Source: Candidatus Enterococcus ferrettii
GTDB taxonomy: Bacteria; Bacillota; Bacilli; Lactobacillales; Enterococcaceae
Direction: 5' to 3'
Length of the DNA: 64,000 nucleotides
NCBI RefSeq assembly: GCF_017377655.1
Contig: NZ_JAFREL010000016.1
Location: forward strand, 229,766 to 293,765
Under the pieces are notes generated by a model that ran no database searches, was not told the DNA's origin, and saw only the letters and a list, made by a program, of their open reading frames with translations. Shown piece by piece: positions 16,854 to 25,673 of this stretch. The position numbers and the translations under genes are program-made. How positions within the stretch are numbered: the stretch's first letter is position 1; every line of letters starts with the position of its first letter.

Positions 16854-17882
16854 TTACTTTTCCTTCGGTACAAAGCTTTCTCGGATAATCAATTTTGCCG
16901 GGAATGATAGTGTAACGTTCACTTCCCGTTCTTTTTGAATTTTTTCATTCGCTAATCGGACTGCTGCCTTGCCCAATTCTTTAGCATTGACCTTTACCGT
17001 CGTCAAATTGGGAGTCAAAAACTCCGCAATTTCAATATCATCGTAACTGGAAACAACTACGTCGCGGCCGATCGTTTTTCCTGCTGATTGTATTGCTCGG
17101 TAAACACCCACTGACAGCGGGTCACTTCCAACTAATAACGCTGTCGGAAAATTATCTGCTCTTTCTGCCAACAGCTCATCAGCCATTCGTTTGCCTTCCA
17201 ATGGTTCCCATTCTCCTAATTTGTAAGAAATTTTATCAGATAGACCTTGCTCGTTCATAAATTCCTTGTAAGCCTTCAACCGTTTCTCATTTTCGTCGGC
17301 AACTTCATTCCCCTGCTCGTCAATGTCTATATTATAACCACCAATATAAGCAATCTCCTTATGCCCGGCCGCAACAAATAGGGACAGAACCTTCTTAGTC
17401 ACTTTAGAAAAATCAGTGAACACCAAATCGACAGACAAATCGATATCTGGATTGTCTAACAGAATAATATTACAATTATGGTCAAGCAGCTTCTCAATTG
17501 ATCCCTTTTCAATGGTACCTAACACCACCAAAGCATCCAAATTACTGATTAACTTAGATTTCTTGAAAACATCCGCAAGGGCATACTGTTCTAAATTGAA
17601 ATGACGTTTTTTGCATTCTTCCTCCATACTCAGCCGCAGCTCGCTAAAGTACGGGTCATCAATTTCTCGTTGACGCGTAATTGTAGAAACCAAGCCTATC
17701 GTGGTCGTCTTAGCCCGGTTATATTTTCTTTTCTTGATGTCATAATTTAGCTCTTGTGCTGCTTGATATATTCTCTCTTTCGTGGAATCCGTGACCGAAA
17801 GGGTTTCATCAGAATTTAGCACTCTCGATACGGTTCCAGGACTCACCTGAGCTCTTCGTGCAACGTCGCGAATACCTACCAT
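16854..17882 (-). CDS. LacI-family transcriptional regulator (2)
   Basis: A 342-residue LacI/GalR repressor with the HTH VGIRDVARRAQVSPGTVSRV at its N-terminus and a sugar-binding domain containing LLVGSDPLSVGVYRAIQSAG near residue 265. It is a paralogue of the LacI at 14477-15499, differing mainly in the effector domain. It lies 80 bp downstream of the MFS transporter gene and has its own good promoter (17913-17941), so it may be made both alone and as part of the alpha-galactosidase unit. It probably controls the alpha-galactosidase operon through the GTTTAGTAAAC operators. Confidence 0.9.
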   Translation of the reverse strand: MVGIRDVARRAQVSPGTVSRVLNSDETLSVTDSTKERIYQAAQELNYDIKKRKYNRAKTTTIGLVSTITRQREIDDPYFSELRLSMEEECKKRHFNLEQYALADVFKKSKLISNLDALVVLGTIEKGSIEKLLDHNCNIILLDNPDIDLSVDLVFTDFSKVTKKVLSLFVAAGHKEIAYIGGYNIDIDEQGNEVADENEKRLKAYKEFMNEQGLSDKISYKLGEWEPLEGKRMADELLAERADNFPTALLVGSDPLSVGVYRAIQSAGKTIGRDVVVSSYDDIEIAEFLTPNLTTVKVNAKELGKAAVRLANEKIQKEREVNVTLSFPAKLIIRESFVPKEK

Positions 17883-17912
17883 ATTATCAATACCTCATGA
17901 ATTTTTACTTTA

Positions 17913-17941
17913 ACAATAATACATGATTGCTGATAAGTCAA
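17913..17941 (-). promoter_or_regulatory. Promoter of the second LacI gene
   Basis: Minus strand: TTGACT (17936-17941), 17-bp spacer, TATTGT (17913-17918), about 30 bp upstream of the start codon. Confidence 0.6.
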
Positions 17942-17962
17942 AGTTTCGCCATGATTGGCACC

Positions 17963-19171
17963 CTATTTTGAGTTTACTATTTTACCGCCAATCATCCGTT
18001 TTTGGAAATGATCGGTATTATTTACCCATAGAATTACCAATACCACTAAAACCAGTCCAAATAAAATTTTGAAAGGAGCAAAAATACTAGATGAGCCAGA
18101 AGCCGTTTGCAAAATTCTTAAGCCAAAAGGAGCCACGAAATTCCCTAGATTGCAACCAATTAAAATAATTGAAGTAGCATAGTTCATTTTACTAGAAGGA
18201 GCGTATTTATTCAGCGAATTGTAAATGAAGGGAAAAATAAGACTTCCCGGAATTCCACTGATAAAATAGCCTACCAACAGCAGCCGAAAATTATCCTCCG
18301 AATTACCAATGAGAATAGTCGACAACGCTAGCAAACCAAGACCGATGTACAAGCATTTCTCACCAAACAAGCGATTAACAAAACCAAAGGTAGCACCCGT
18401 CAGAATACCAATAATTGGCATTACAGCCAAAAAGTTAGAAGCATTGTAGCTATCTCCCTTTAAAGAAGCCACCATTGCTGGAAACCGTACGCCAATAGCC
18501 ACGAAAATCATCACCAAAAACAAAGCAAACATCGAAAGCAAGTAGACTTGAGGTAAGACCCTGGTAATTTCCTCCGTGCCTAAAGTAGAAATCTCCTCTT
18601 CCGTATCTTGATCATTAATTTCCGGCACAAACAAGCTGAACATTATCAAAATCGGAAATGCCAACAAATAAACACCAAAGGACAACTTCCAGCCAAACGC
18701 TAAAAGCAAACCCGCCACAAGCGTCATCATTGCACTACCGATATTTTCAGCGGACCCTCGGAACCCCAGCAAAGCAGCTCGTTTGTTAGGCTCATTCTTA
18801 TAAAGCAGATTGATAATAGAAACTGCCAATGAATTAAACAAACCAAAGCCCGCTCCCAGCACAAAACGGCTAACAATAATCAGTGGGTAGCCAGTTAAGA
18901 AGATCGGAACAACATCACCTATTCCTACCAATAGTAAACCCAGCTGTACGGTCTTTTTTACCCCAATCTTTTGGGCGATAAAACTAGACAGAACCACAAA
19001 GATCACTACTGCCAACGCCGGAACAGTCGCAACCAATTCTCCTTGAGTCGTGGTCATTCCTAGGCTGTTCTTCATCTGAGGCAATGCACCATTGATGGCT
19101 GTAGCGCTAGTTAACAGCATGGAAATTGCTAAAATTGAAATTTGCGTGATTACCGAATTCTTCTTAACCAT
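17963..19171 (-). CDS. MFS transporter
   Basis: A 402-residue major facilitator protein with about twelve transmembrane segments and a hydrophilic acidic loop in the middle (EINDQDTEEEISTLGTEEI, about residues 192-211). Loop 2-3 has the family-type sequence IAQKIGVKKTVQLG and helix 5 has GLLLAFGW. It starts 9 bp after the alpha-galactosidase stop, so the two are co-transcribed. It may import a galactoside or export a metabolite of its breakdown; the drug-exporter-like CynX/NimT pattern makes the direction uncertain. Confidence 0.82.
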   Translation of the reverse strand: MVKKNSVITQISILAISMLLTSATAINGALPQMKNSLGMTTTQGELVATVPALAVVIFVVLSSFIAQKIGVKKTVQLGLLLVGIGDVVPIFLTGYPLIIVSRFVLGAGFGLFNSLAVSIINLLYKNEPNKRAALLGFRGSAENIGSAMMTLVAGLLLAFGWKLSFGVYLLAFPILIMFSLFVPEINDQDTEEEISTLGTEEITRVLPQVYLLSMFALFLVMIFVAIGVRFPAMVASLKGDSYNASNFLAVMPIIGILTGATFGFVNRLFGEKCLYIGLGLLALSTILIGNSEDNFRLLLVGYFISGIPGSLIFPFIYNSLNKYAPSSKMNYATSIILIGCNLGNFVAPFGLRILQTASGSSSIFAPFKILFGLVLVVLVILWVNNTDHFQKRMIGGKIVNSK

Positions 19172-19180
19172 TTTTTTACC

Positions 19181-21385
19181 CTACTTTCTTTTCAAATGAA
19201 TCAGCTGTGTTTGAAAATCACCAAAGAAATCTGGGTAATACAAGCCGATATTCATCAACTCCGAACCCGAGTAAACTGCACCTGACTCTGTATCCTCGTA
19301 TAACCCTTTCTCATCCAAACCTGCTAAACGAACTTCATTGAAGACAGGCTGAGCATTTGCCAATACCCTTCCAATAAATAGCAACGCTTCATCTTGCTCT
19401 TCTGAAACGAACATCCAGGAAGCCAAATTACCCTCAAAAGGACTTTGTAAACGGATAAAATTGCCAAATTGCACCAGCTGTCTGATTTCTTGGTAATAAG
19501 TCACCTGCTCCTTCACCTGAAGCTTTTCTTCCTCACTCATCAAAGTTAAGTCTAATTCGTATCCGAACACACCGCACATTGCGACATCCGCACGAGTCTT
19601 CAATGACGTAATCCGGCCTGTTTGATGATTTGGCACCGCTGAAACGTGTGCTGTAATTGCCGAGGTTGGATAGGCTAGGCTGGTACCATATTGAATCTTC
19701 AATCGTTCGACAGCATCAGTATTGTCACTGGCCCATGATTGCGGCATGTAGTACAAAAAACCAGCGTCGAAACGGCCACCGCCGCCGGAACAGCCTTCCC
19801 ACAAAATGTTCGGATATTTCTTGGTTAGATTCTCCATCAATTCATACACACCTAAGATATAGCGATGTGCTGTTTCCCCTTGGTTAGTTGCCGAGAGGGT
19901 TAAAGAATAGGCATCCGACATACTGCGATTCATATCCCATTTAATGTAGTCAATTTCTACCTGATCCAAAATTTTCTCCATTTGGACTTGAATATACTCT
20001 CGTACTTCTTTACGTCCCATATCCAATAAATGCTGATCTCTTGAGGAAGAGGGAATCCTTCCAGGCTCGGTCATTAAGAAATCAGGATGCTCACGGTAAA
20101 GTTCTGAATCAATTGAAATCATTTCCGGTTCAAACCACAAACCGAATTTCAGGCCTTTTTGATGTACGTAGTCAGCAACACCTTTCAAACCATTTTCCAA
20201 CTTGCCGTCAAACTCAAACCAATCCCCTAAAGAAGAATTATCGGAGCTGCGCTTACCAAACCATCCATCATCCAGTACAAACATTTCAATCCCTAAGTCG
20301 GACGCTTCGTCGACGATCTCTTCAACCTTTTGGCTAGTAAAATCAAAATACGTGGCTTCCCAATTGTTAACTAAAATCGGACGCTCCTGGTATTGATGAT
20401 GTCCACGCGCCACGCGCTCTCGCAACAGATGATGATACGTATCACTCATTTTATTAAGACCTCTATCTGAATAGACTATCAAGACCTCTGGGGTTTGAAA
20501 TTCTTCCTTCGGCTTTAGTTCCCAAGAAAAATTATAGGGATTGATTCCCGCTATAATCCGTAACTGATCAATCTGGTCTTTCTCCAATTCAAAGGCATGG
20601 TTGCCGGAATAAACAAAGTTAAACCCAATTACTTCACCAGTAAACTCATTAGTATCTTTTCCAGCAATCGCTACAAAGCTGTTCATATGATGGCTAGATG
20701 CACCACGACGACTTTCAAAAGTTTGAATTCCTGTTGAAATTTCTTTACGAGAGATTTGGCGCTCCCTAACATGAGCTCCCGGCAGTGAAATCACCTCCTG
20801 ATACATTCCGTTGTTGGTCAAATCCAACTGCATCGAAGCGATTCTTTCAATGTTGATTGCCGTTTCCAGTCTGTTTCTGACTTTAGTTGAACGTGCGATA
20901 ACCGCACGATTGCGATAAATTGTAAACAAAAGATCCACATAGATTTCTTGATCACGATCCTTTAGGATAATTGTTAAAGTGCTTGCTTCCTCATCCTCAG
21001 TTACATAGGCCGCTGGTAACCCTGCTAAAGCAGGCTTGCCTTCATCAATGAAATGATTAAAATATCGAAAATCATGCAGATTAGAGCCATTTTCTCGTCG
21101 AATGATTGAAGCGGGAATTCGATAGTCCATAGAACCATGACTAGAAAACTCTTGCGGCAGCGTGTCTTTAGAATAGGTTCGGTCAGGATGCCCTGGTACA
21201 TTGCCGGAAAAACCGCGGTCTCGATGAGGATAGTTTTTATAGTCTCCATAGCTTGTGACTGTTTTGCCAAAATAAATATGACTTAATACATTGTCAGCCT
21301 CAATTTTCATAATGTAAGAGATTTCACCATTAGATAAATGAAAGACTTGTTGCTCTTTATTAAAGGTAATTAATTCTTGTGACAT
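19181..21385 (-). CDS. aga: Alpha-galactosidase (glycoside hydrolase family 36)
   Basis: A 734-residue enzyme, the usual length for GH36. It has an N-terminal beta-sandwich (to about 330), a catalytic barrel with LDDGWFGKRSSDNSSLGDW, the nucleophile Asp in DYIKWDMNRSMSDAY, the WEGCSGGGGRFD substrate-binding loop, and the acid/base Asp in PQSWASDNTDAVERL, then a C-terminal beta domain. No signal peptide, so it works in the cytoplasm on imported melibiose, raffinose-type sugars or their phosphates. GGAGGA precedes the start. The upstream promoter carries a GTTTACTAAAC operator. It is followed by the MFS gene in one operon. Confidence 0.95.
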   Translation of the reverse strand: MSQELITFNKEQQVFHLSNGEISYIMKIEADNVLSHIYFGKTVTSYGDYKNYPHRDRGFSGNVPGHPDRTYSKDTLPQEFSSHGSMDYRIPASIIRRENGSNLHDFRYFNHFIDEGKPALAGLPAAYVTEDEEASTLTIILKDRDQEIYVDLLFTIYRNRAVIARSTKVRNRLETAINIERIASMQLDLTNNGMYQEVISLPGAHVRERQISRKEISTGIQTFESRRGASSHHMNSFVAIAGKDTNEFTGEVIGFNFVYSGNHAFELEKDQIDQLRIIAGINPYNFSWELKPKEEFQTPEVLIVYSDRGLNKMSDTYHHLLRERVARGHHQYQERPILVNNWEATYFDFTSQKVEEIVDEASDLGIEMFVLDDGWFGKRSSDNSSLGDWFEFDGKLENGLKGVADYVHQKGLKFGLWFEPEMISIDSELYREHPDFLMTEPGRIPSSSRDQHLLDMGRKEVREYIQVQMEKILDQVEIDYIKWDMNRSMSDAYSLTLSATNQGETAHRYILGVYELMENLTKKYPNILWEGCSGGGGRFDAGFLYYMPQSWASDNTDAVERLKIQYGTSLAYPTSAITAHVSAVPNHQTGRITSLKTRADVAMCGVFGYELDLTLMSEEEKLQVKEQVTYYQEIRQLVQFGNFIRLQSPFEGNLASWMFVSEEQDEALLFIGRVLANAQPVFNEVRLAGLDEKGLYEDTESGAVYSGSELMNIGLYYPDFFGDFQTQLIHLKRK

Positions 21386-21427
21386 TCTTTCTCCTCCGCT
21401 CAGTAAACAAAATAATTTTCCTTATTT

Positions 21428-21461
21428 GTTTACTTTAATGTTTACTAAACTGTTTTGTCAA
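21428..21461 (-). promoter_or_regulatory. Promoter and operator of the alpha-galactosidase operon
   Basis: Minus strand: -35 TTGACA (21456-21461) and a weak -10 TAAAGT about 18 bp on. Between them lies the perfect palindrome GTTTAGTAAAC (21440-21450), and the GTTTACT half-site recurs 12 bp away (21428-21434). The position is that of a repressor-binding site for a LacI-type protein. Confidence 0.65.
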
Positions 21462-21542
21462 TGGTTTTTTTGCTTTATCTACATCTTTTTTTATAAATAG
21501 CTAAAGATTACCGATTTTACAAAATACTTTGTAGAACAAAAT

Positions 21543-21574
21543 AAAAAAGTGATCAGACTTTTGTCTAACCACTT
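21543..21574 (-). terminator. Terminator after the sugar acetyltransferase gene
   Basis: Minus strand 12-bp stem AAGTGGTTAGAC/GTCTGATCACTT with two wobbles, four-base loop and six T. Confidence 0.8.
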
Positions 21575-21591
21575 AATTATTCTCACATTTA

Positions 21592-22152
21592 TCAAATTTT
21601 CTTGGTTACCTCACAAGGTGAGCCAAAGGCAACTACATTAGGTGGGATGTCTTTCGTAACTAAACTCCCTGCTCCAATTACAGCATTTTCGCCAATTGTC
21701 ACTCCAGGGAAAATAATCGAACCAGCACCAATCCAAACGTTTCGCTCAATCACTACTGGCAAATTGTACTGAGCATATTGTTTTCTCAACTGGGGATCAA
21801 GCGGATGAGTGCCCGTAATGATGGTGACATTCGGTCCAATCATTGTGTCCTCATGAATTTCAATTCGGGTATCGTCAACCAAAGTTAAATTGAAATTGGC
21901 GTAGACATTTTTACCCAGATAAGTATTTTTCCCCCAATTTGCATGGAGCGGCTGCTCAATATAAACACCTTCACCTTTGGCTCCTAATAATTTTTCCAAC
22001 TGCTCAGATTTTTTCTCCACCTGATCTGGAGAAATCTGATTGAATTCATGCAACAGACGATTATAGTGCAGCTTTTCTTCAAAAATTTCACTGTTCTCAT
22101 AATAGATTTCACCGGCATCCATTTTCCGTTTGATCTCTTGTGTACTATCCAT
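21592..22152 (-). CDS. Sugar O-acetyltransferase (maltose/galactoside acetyltransferase family)
   Basis: A 186-residue left-handed beta-helix acetyltransferase. The N-terminal Mac domain starts MDSTQEIKRKMDAGEIYYEN; hexapeptide repeats run from about residue 75 (YIEQPLHANWGKNTYLGKN) to the end (NAVIGAGSLVTKDIPPNVVA). The catalytic His is in ITGTHPLDPQ. It transfers acetyl from acetyl-CoA to a sugar, possibly a detoxification step for non-metabolised galactosides. I start at ATG 22152, preceded by GAGGTGA, and not at 22182. A copy of the alpha-galactosidase operator, GTTTACTAAAC, lies about 65 bp upstream, so the two are probably co-regulated. Confidence 0.88.
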   Translation of the reverse strand: MDSTQEIKRKMDAGEIYYENSEIFEEKLHYNRLLHEFNQISPDQVEKKSEQLEKLLGAKGEGVYIEQPLHANWGKNTYLGKNVYANFNLTLVDDTRIEIHEDTMIGPNVTIITGTHPLDPQLRKQYAQYNLPVVIERNVWIGAGSIIFPGVTIGENAVIGAGSLVTKDIPPNVVAFGSPCEVTKKI

Positions 22153-22214
22153 CTTCTTCACCTCGAATTTTCCAGACATCAAAACGTTAAATTTTGATAT
22201 GCTAATTGCGATAA

Positions 22215-22225
22215 GTTTACTAAAC
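22215..22225. promoter_or_regulatory. GTTTACTAAAC operator upstream of the acetyltransferase gene
   Basis: The same 11-bp palindrome as in the alpha-galactosidase promoter, lying between divergent genes (acetyltransferase, minus; PucR-like regulator, plus). Two exact copies 0.8 kb apart next to sugar genes support a shared repressor. Confidence 0.55.
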
Positions 22226-22431
22226 CTTTAGCTGATAATCAATCAGTTTCTTTAGTTGATTTTTAATAAAAAGGCCTCAGCTGCCAGCATTCTTCATAAA
22301 ATCCAAGTAAATTAACGGTGTTAACCTAAATCAAATTTCGTCAAAATTTAGAAAACACCCTTCCAAAAGAGTAAATTTTCTAGTAAAATCTCGTTTAAGC
22401 ACATCAATAGAGGTAACAATAGGAGGTCACT

Positions 22432-23295
22432 ATGCTCAATTATCAGGAAATAAAAGCGCTTTTCCCAGCAGCTGTTTTAGCGGATTCTCCTCATCCGATT
22501 GACGAGATCACTTATTTTAGACACAAGAATCAATATATCGGTATACCAAATTCTGAGTTTACTCCGCGGGAAAAACAATTGTTAAAACTTTTATTACCGC
22601 AATCGAAGTTGTCCGTTGACAATAAACTTTGGTATCAAATCCTTTTTCAGCACAAGACAATTAAAACACAAGAAAGTTATCGACTCATTCAAGTAAAGTT
22701 CCAACAGGCAGACCCCCTTATGCTGAAAGCTTGGCAAAATGAGATCAAGGAAATTTTACCCGCTTTGGTGGATATTCTTGTGTTAGAGCGACAACAAGCT
22801 ATTCTAATTGAAGCCTTCAGTGGAGAGCCTTTCTCAGCAGCCGATTTGAAAGGTATCTTTTTGGCTCTAGATACAGACTTTACTTTTTCCACCAAACTAT
22901 TTGTAGGACCCTTTCATCAATCTGACCATGATTTCACTAATCTGCTCCAGGAGGAAAAACAACTATTCACCTTTGGAGAAGACTATTTACGGACAGTTAA
23001 ATGTGTTACTTTGCCTCAATTGAGTGTTCCTTATTTTTCGATCCACAGCGCTCAAGACAGCTATTTATTGGCCTCTTTGTACAAGGATTGGTTTGCTAGT
23101 GATGAACTGTTGGAGATTATTCCTGCCCTTTGGAGTAATCATGGTAATATCAGTTCGACTGCTAAGGTACTTTTTCTACATCGCAATACACTCCTTTACA
23201 AGCTGGATAAATTTCAAATCGAGACTTTTATTGACTTAAAAAATATTGATCAGCTTTTTTTATGCTATTTAATTTTAATCAATTATCACTATTAG
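22432..23295 (+). CDS. PucR-like helix-turn-helix regulator
   Basis: A 287-residue protein with a C-terminal HTH of the PucR/CdaR type: LWSNHGNISSTAKVLFLHRN followed by TLLYKLDKFQ (about 230-262). The N-terminal two thirds (with VDILVLERQQAILIEAFSGE in the middle) match no domain I can name with confidence. A very strong AGGAGG site stands before ATG 22432. It lies directly upstream of the MsmK-type ATPase and in the same direction, and homologues are often found in that place, so control of the ATPase gene by sugar status is a reasonable guess. Confidence 0.75.
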   Translation: MLNYQEIKALFPAAVLADSPHPIDEITYFRHKNQYIGIPNSEFTPREKQLLKLLLPQSKLSVDNKLWYQILFQHKTIKTQESYRLIQVKFQQADPLMLKAWQNEIKEILPALVDILVLERQQAILIEAFSGEPFSAADLKGIFLALDTDFTFSTKLFVGPFHQSDHDFTNLLQEEKQLFTFGEDYLRTVKCVTLPQLSVPYFSIHSAQDSYLLASLYKDWFASDELLEIIPALWSNHGNISSTAKVLFLHRNTLLYKLDKFQIETFIDLKNIDQLFLCYLILINYHY

Positions 23296-23422
23296 CTGAG
23301 CTGTTTTAACAACCTGTCCATATTCATCCAAAGAATCTTGTGCAAGTTGACGTTGTCCTTCTACCCGTTTTTTCGGTATATTCTTGTTAATCAAACACGT
23401 TGACAAGAAAGAAGGAACTGCT

Positions 23423-24532
23423 ATGGTAGAAATGAAGCTGCAAAATATTTACAAAAGATATGACAATAATCCAAATAATTCTGTAACTGATTTCAATTTG
23501 GATATTGCGGATAGAGAATTTATCGTTTTCGTCGGCCCTTCTGGTTGTGGAAAATCGACTACATTGCGGATGATTGCCGGTTTAGAGGATATTACTGAAG
23601 GCGAGCTTTCGATTGATGGTAAATTAATGAACGATGTCGCTCCTAAAGACCGAGACATCGCAATGGTTTTCCAAAACTATGCTCTTTATCCTCATATGAC
23701 TGTATTTGATAACATGGCCTTTGGCTTGAAATTACGGAAATATAGTAAGGAAAAAATTAAGGAGCGGATAGAAAATGCTGCAGAAATTCTCGGATTAACC
23801 GACTATCTTTCTCGCAAACCAGCAGCCCTTTCTGGTGGTCAAAGGCAACGAGTAGCCTTAGGACGGGCAATTGTCAGGGATGCTAAAGTATTTCTGATGG
23901 ATGAGCCCCTTTCCAATTTAGATGCCAAGTTAAGGGTAGCTATGCGGGCGGAGATTGCCAAACTGCATCGTAGGTTAGAAACTACAACTATTTATGTAAC
24001 TCATGACCAAACTGAAGCAATGACGATGGCTGACCGGATTGTTATTATGAAAGATGGCTTTGTACAGCAAATCGGTTCACCCAAAGAGGTGTACAACCAA
24101 CCGAAAAATGTTTTTGTCGCCGGCTTCATCGGTTCTCCAGCTATGAATTTTTTCAACGTTTCTCTGAACCAGGGGATAATTACTGACGGTTATGGCTTAA
24201 GACTGCGTATTCCTGAAGGTAAAAACAAAGTATTGCTAGAAAAAGGCTACGAAGGTAAAGAATTAATCTTCGGTATTCGACCTGAAGATATTCACAGTGA
24301 GCAGGTTGCTTTAGATGCCGCAGTAGGTTCTACCGTTACTGCTGAAGTAGTGGTCTCTGAACTTTTGGGAGCAGAAACCATGCTGTACACAAAGATTGGC
24401 GAAACAGAATTCATTTCCAAAGTCGATGCCCGAGATTTCCACAATCCAGGTGAAACAATTGATCTGGCCTTCAACGTTAACAAGGCCCACTTCTTTGATA
24501 AAGACTCCGAAGAGGTCATCACCTTACCCTGA
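23423..24532 (+). CDS. msmK: Sugar ABC transporter ATPase (MsmK/UgpC family)
   Basis: A 369-residue ATPase. Walker [11 protein letters not shown]-loop [16 protein letters not shown], signature [14 protein letters not shown], Walker [13 protein letters not shown] and the switch His in [12 protein letters not shown] are all intact. The C-terminal 130 residues form the TOBE/regulatory domain typical of MalK/MsmK. I start at ATG 23423 with AAGGA upstream, not at 23384. As in other Firmicutes, a stand-alone MsmK can power several sugar importers; the binding-protein/permease operon at 11188-14165 lacks an ATPase and is a natural client. A terminator follows 20 bp downstream. Confidence 0.94.
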   Translation: MVEMKLQNIYKRYDNNPNNSVTDFNLDIADREFIVFVGPSGCGKSTTLRMIAGLEDITEGELSIDGKLMNDVAPKDRDIAMVFQNYALYPHMTVFDNMAFGLKLRKYSKEKIKERIENAAEILGLTDYLSRKPAALSGGQRQRVALGRAIVRDAKVFLMDEPLSNLDAKLRVAMRAEIAKLHRRLETTTIYVTHDQTEAMTMADRIVIMKDGFVQQIGSPKEVYNQPKNVFVAGFIGSPAMNFFNVSLNQGIITDGYGLRLRIPEGKNKVLLEKGYEGKELIFGIRPEDIHSEQVALDAAVGSTVTAEVVVSELLGAETMLYTKIGETEFISKVDARDFHNPGETIDLAFNVNKAHFFDKDSEEVITLP

Positions 24533-24551
24533 GGCACCAATCCTTATCCGT

Positions 24552-24590
24552 CGAATCAACAATAATTTGTTGATTCGGCTATTTTTATTT
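24552..24590 (+). terminator. Terminator after msmK
   Basis: Perfect 10-bp stem CGAATCAACA/TGTTGATTCG, six-base loop, then GCTATTTTTATTT. Confidence 0.88.
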
Positions 24591-24787
24591 GACAAAACAG
24601 TTTACTATTTGAGGGATTGAAGAAAAACTTATACTTTCTCTTTCGCAAATGAAAAATTGCAAAAACAAAGGGGTTGCTACTATTTCTTTAGCGCGTTAAT
24701 TAGAATTTATTTAAATAACACTTGTGTTTTCTCTCATTGTATATTAATATTTTGTCGTAACAAAACTAGAGAGAAGGACTTATCACC

Positions 24788-25219
24788 ATGAATTATTCAA
24801 TGACCACCCAAGAATTCGTCGCCCTTGCTTTAACGAAGCCCTTGCATGTGCTGGATCTTAGAGACCCAGATTTTTTTGATACAGAAGAAGTCAGAACGCC
24901 TTCTTCAGTCACACAGATTCCTTTGACTCAGCTGCCGAATCGCTATAATGAATTAGATAAATCAGAAACCTATTACCTATTCAGCCAGTCAGGGAAACGA
25001 GCGAAAACTATGGCTCGTTTTTTAACGGAAAAAGGCTATCATGCAGTCGATGTAATCGGAGGAACAACCGCGGTATTGAGCTATCTTGAAATTTTCCATC
25101 CGGCTCAGTTAAGCTTGGTAAAACACTCAGTGATCGATCGATTCTCCCAAAGCCTGATCGTAATCAAAATGCTGCGGACAAAAGAAGACTTGGCTCAACG
25201 CTCTGTTGAATTCGCTTAA
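24788..25219 (+). CDS. Rhodanese-like domain protein without the catalytic cysteine
   Basis: A 143-residue protein. Residues 5-100 look like a single rhodanese domain: LHVLDLRDPDFFDTEEVRT (the CH2A-like region with DLR), then YYLFSQSGKRAKTMARFLTE where the active-site loop normally reads HCxxGxR. Here the Cys position is Ser (FSQSGKR), so sulfurtransferase activity is not expected. The C-terminal 40 residues (SLVKHSVIDRFSQSLIVIK) are hydrophobic to amphipathic and of unknown use. AGAAGGA precedes the start. It stands alone between two terminators and may serve as a regulatory or binding protein. Confidence 0.75.
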   Translation: MNYSMTTQEFVALALTKPLHVLDLRDPDFFDTEEVRTPSSVTQIPLTQLPNRYNELDKSETYYLFSQSGKRAKTMARFLTEKGYHAVDVIGGTTAVLSYLEIFHPAQLSLVKHSVIDRFSQSLIVIKMLRTKEDLAQRSVEFA

Positions 25220-25382
25220 TATTTAAAGCACTATTTTCATCGTGAGAATTTTTGGTTATCGTTAGAGTATGGCACTTTCTGTTGGAATACTTTTTCCTTC
25301 GCAGATCACTCCTCACCCCCGACAATATCCATCTATCTGCCTTCGCTAAACCAAAAGATTCTCACCACTCTCAATTCTCACT

Positions 25383-25417
25383 AAAAAAGTCGAAAAGCTT
25401 TAACACTCTTCGACTTT
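25383..25417 (-). terminator. Terminator of the surface-protein operon (bidirectional)
   Basis: Stem AAAGTCGAA/TTCGACTTT, 14-base loop, T run on the minus strand, just after the 73-residue protein. The A/T flanks allow action in both directions. Confidence 0.75.
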
Positions 25418-25421
25418 CTTA

Positions 25422-25643
25422 CTAATTCTCTTCAAGAGATCTTATTTTATACACAACAAAAATCGTCATACACAAAATAAAACCTAAAATAATTAGACTG
25501 TTGTTGATCGTATCATTCGTTTGGGCCAGTCTGCCAGAATAAACCCGTGCTTCTACTTCGGTTGAGCCAGTGACAACTGGCTGATCAGCAGGGATTGATT
25601 CCTCTGTTCCCAAGGTCCCAAAAACTTCAATCTGACTTGTCAA
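25422..25643 (-). CDS. Small C-terminally anchored surface peptide, degenerate sorting signal, TTG start
   Basis: A 73-residue protein. Start is TTG 25643 with AAGGAGG seven bases upstream; no ATG fits. It begins TSQIEVFGTLGTEESIPADQ, a phrase like that of small LPXTG proteins of WxL-type loci, then SGRLAQTND, a hydrophobic stretch (NNSLIILGFILCMTIFVVYK) and the tail IRSLEEN. The layout (motif, membrane span, basic residues) resembles a sortase signal, but LPXTG has become LAQTN and there is no N-terminal signal peptide. It is therefore either an N-out membrane peptide inserted without a cleavable signal or a decayed LPXTG protein. It is the last gene after the secreted subunit and the membrane-anchored protein. 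Confidence 0.65.
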   Translation of the reverse strand: MTSQIEVFGTLGTEESIPADQPVVTGSTEVEARVYSGRLAQTNDTINNSLIILGFILCMTIFVVYKIRSLEEN

Positions 25644-25673
25644 ATGACTGCCTCCTTACTTAGAGGGATGAGT

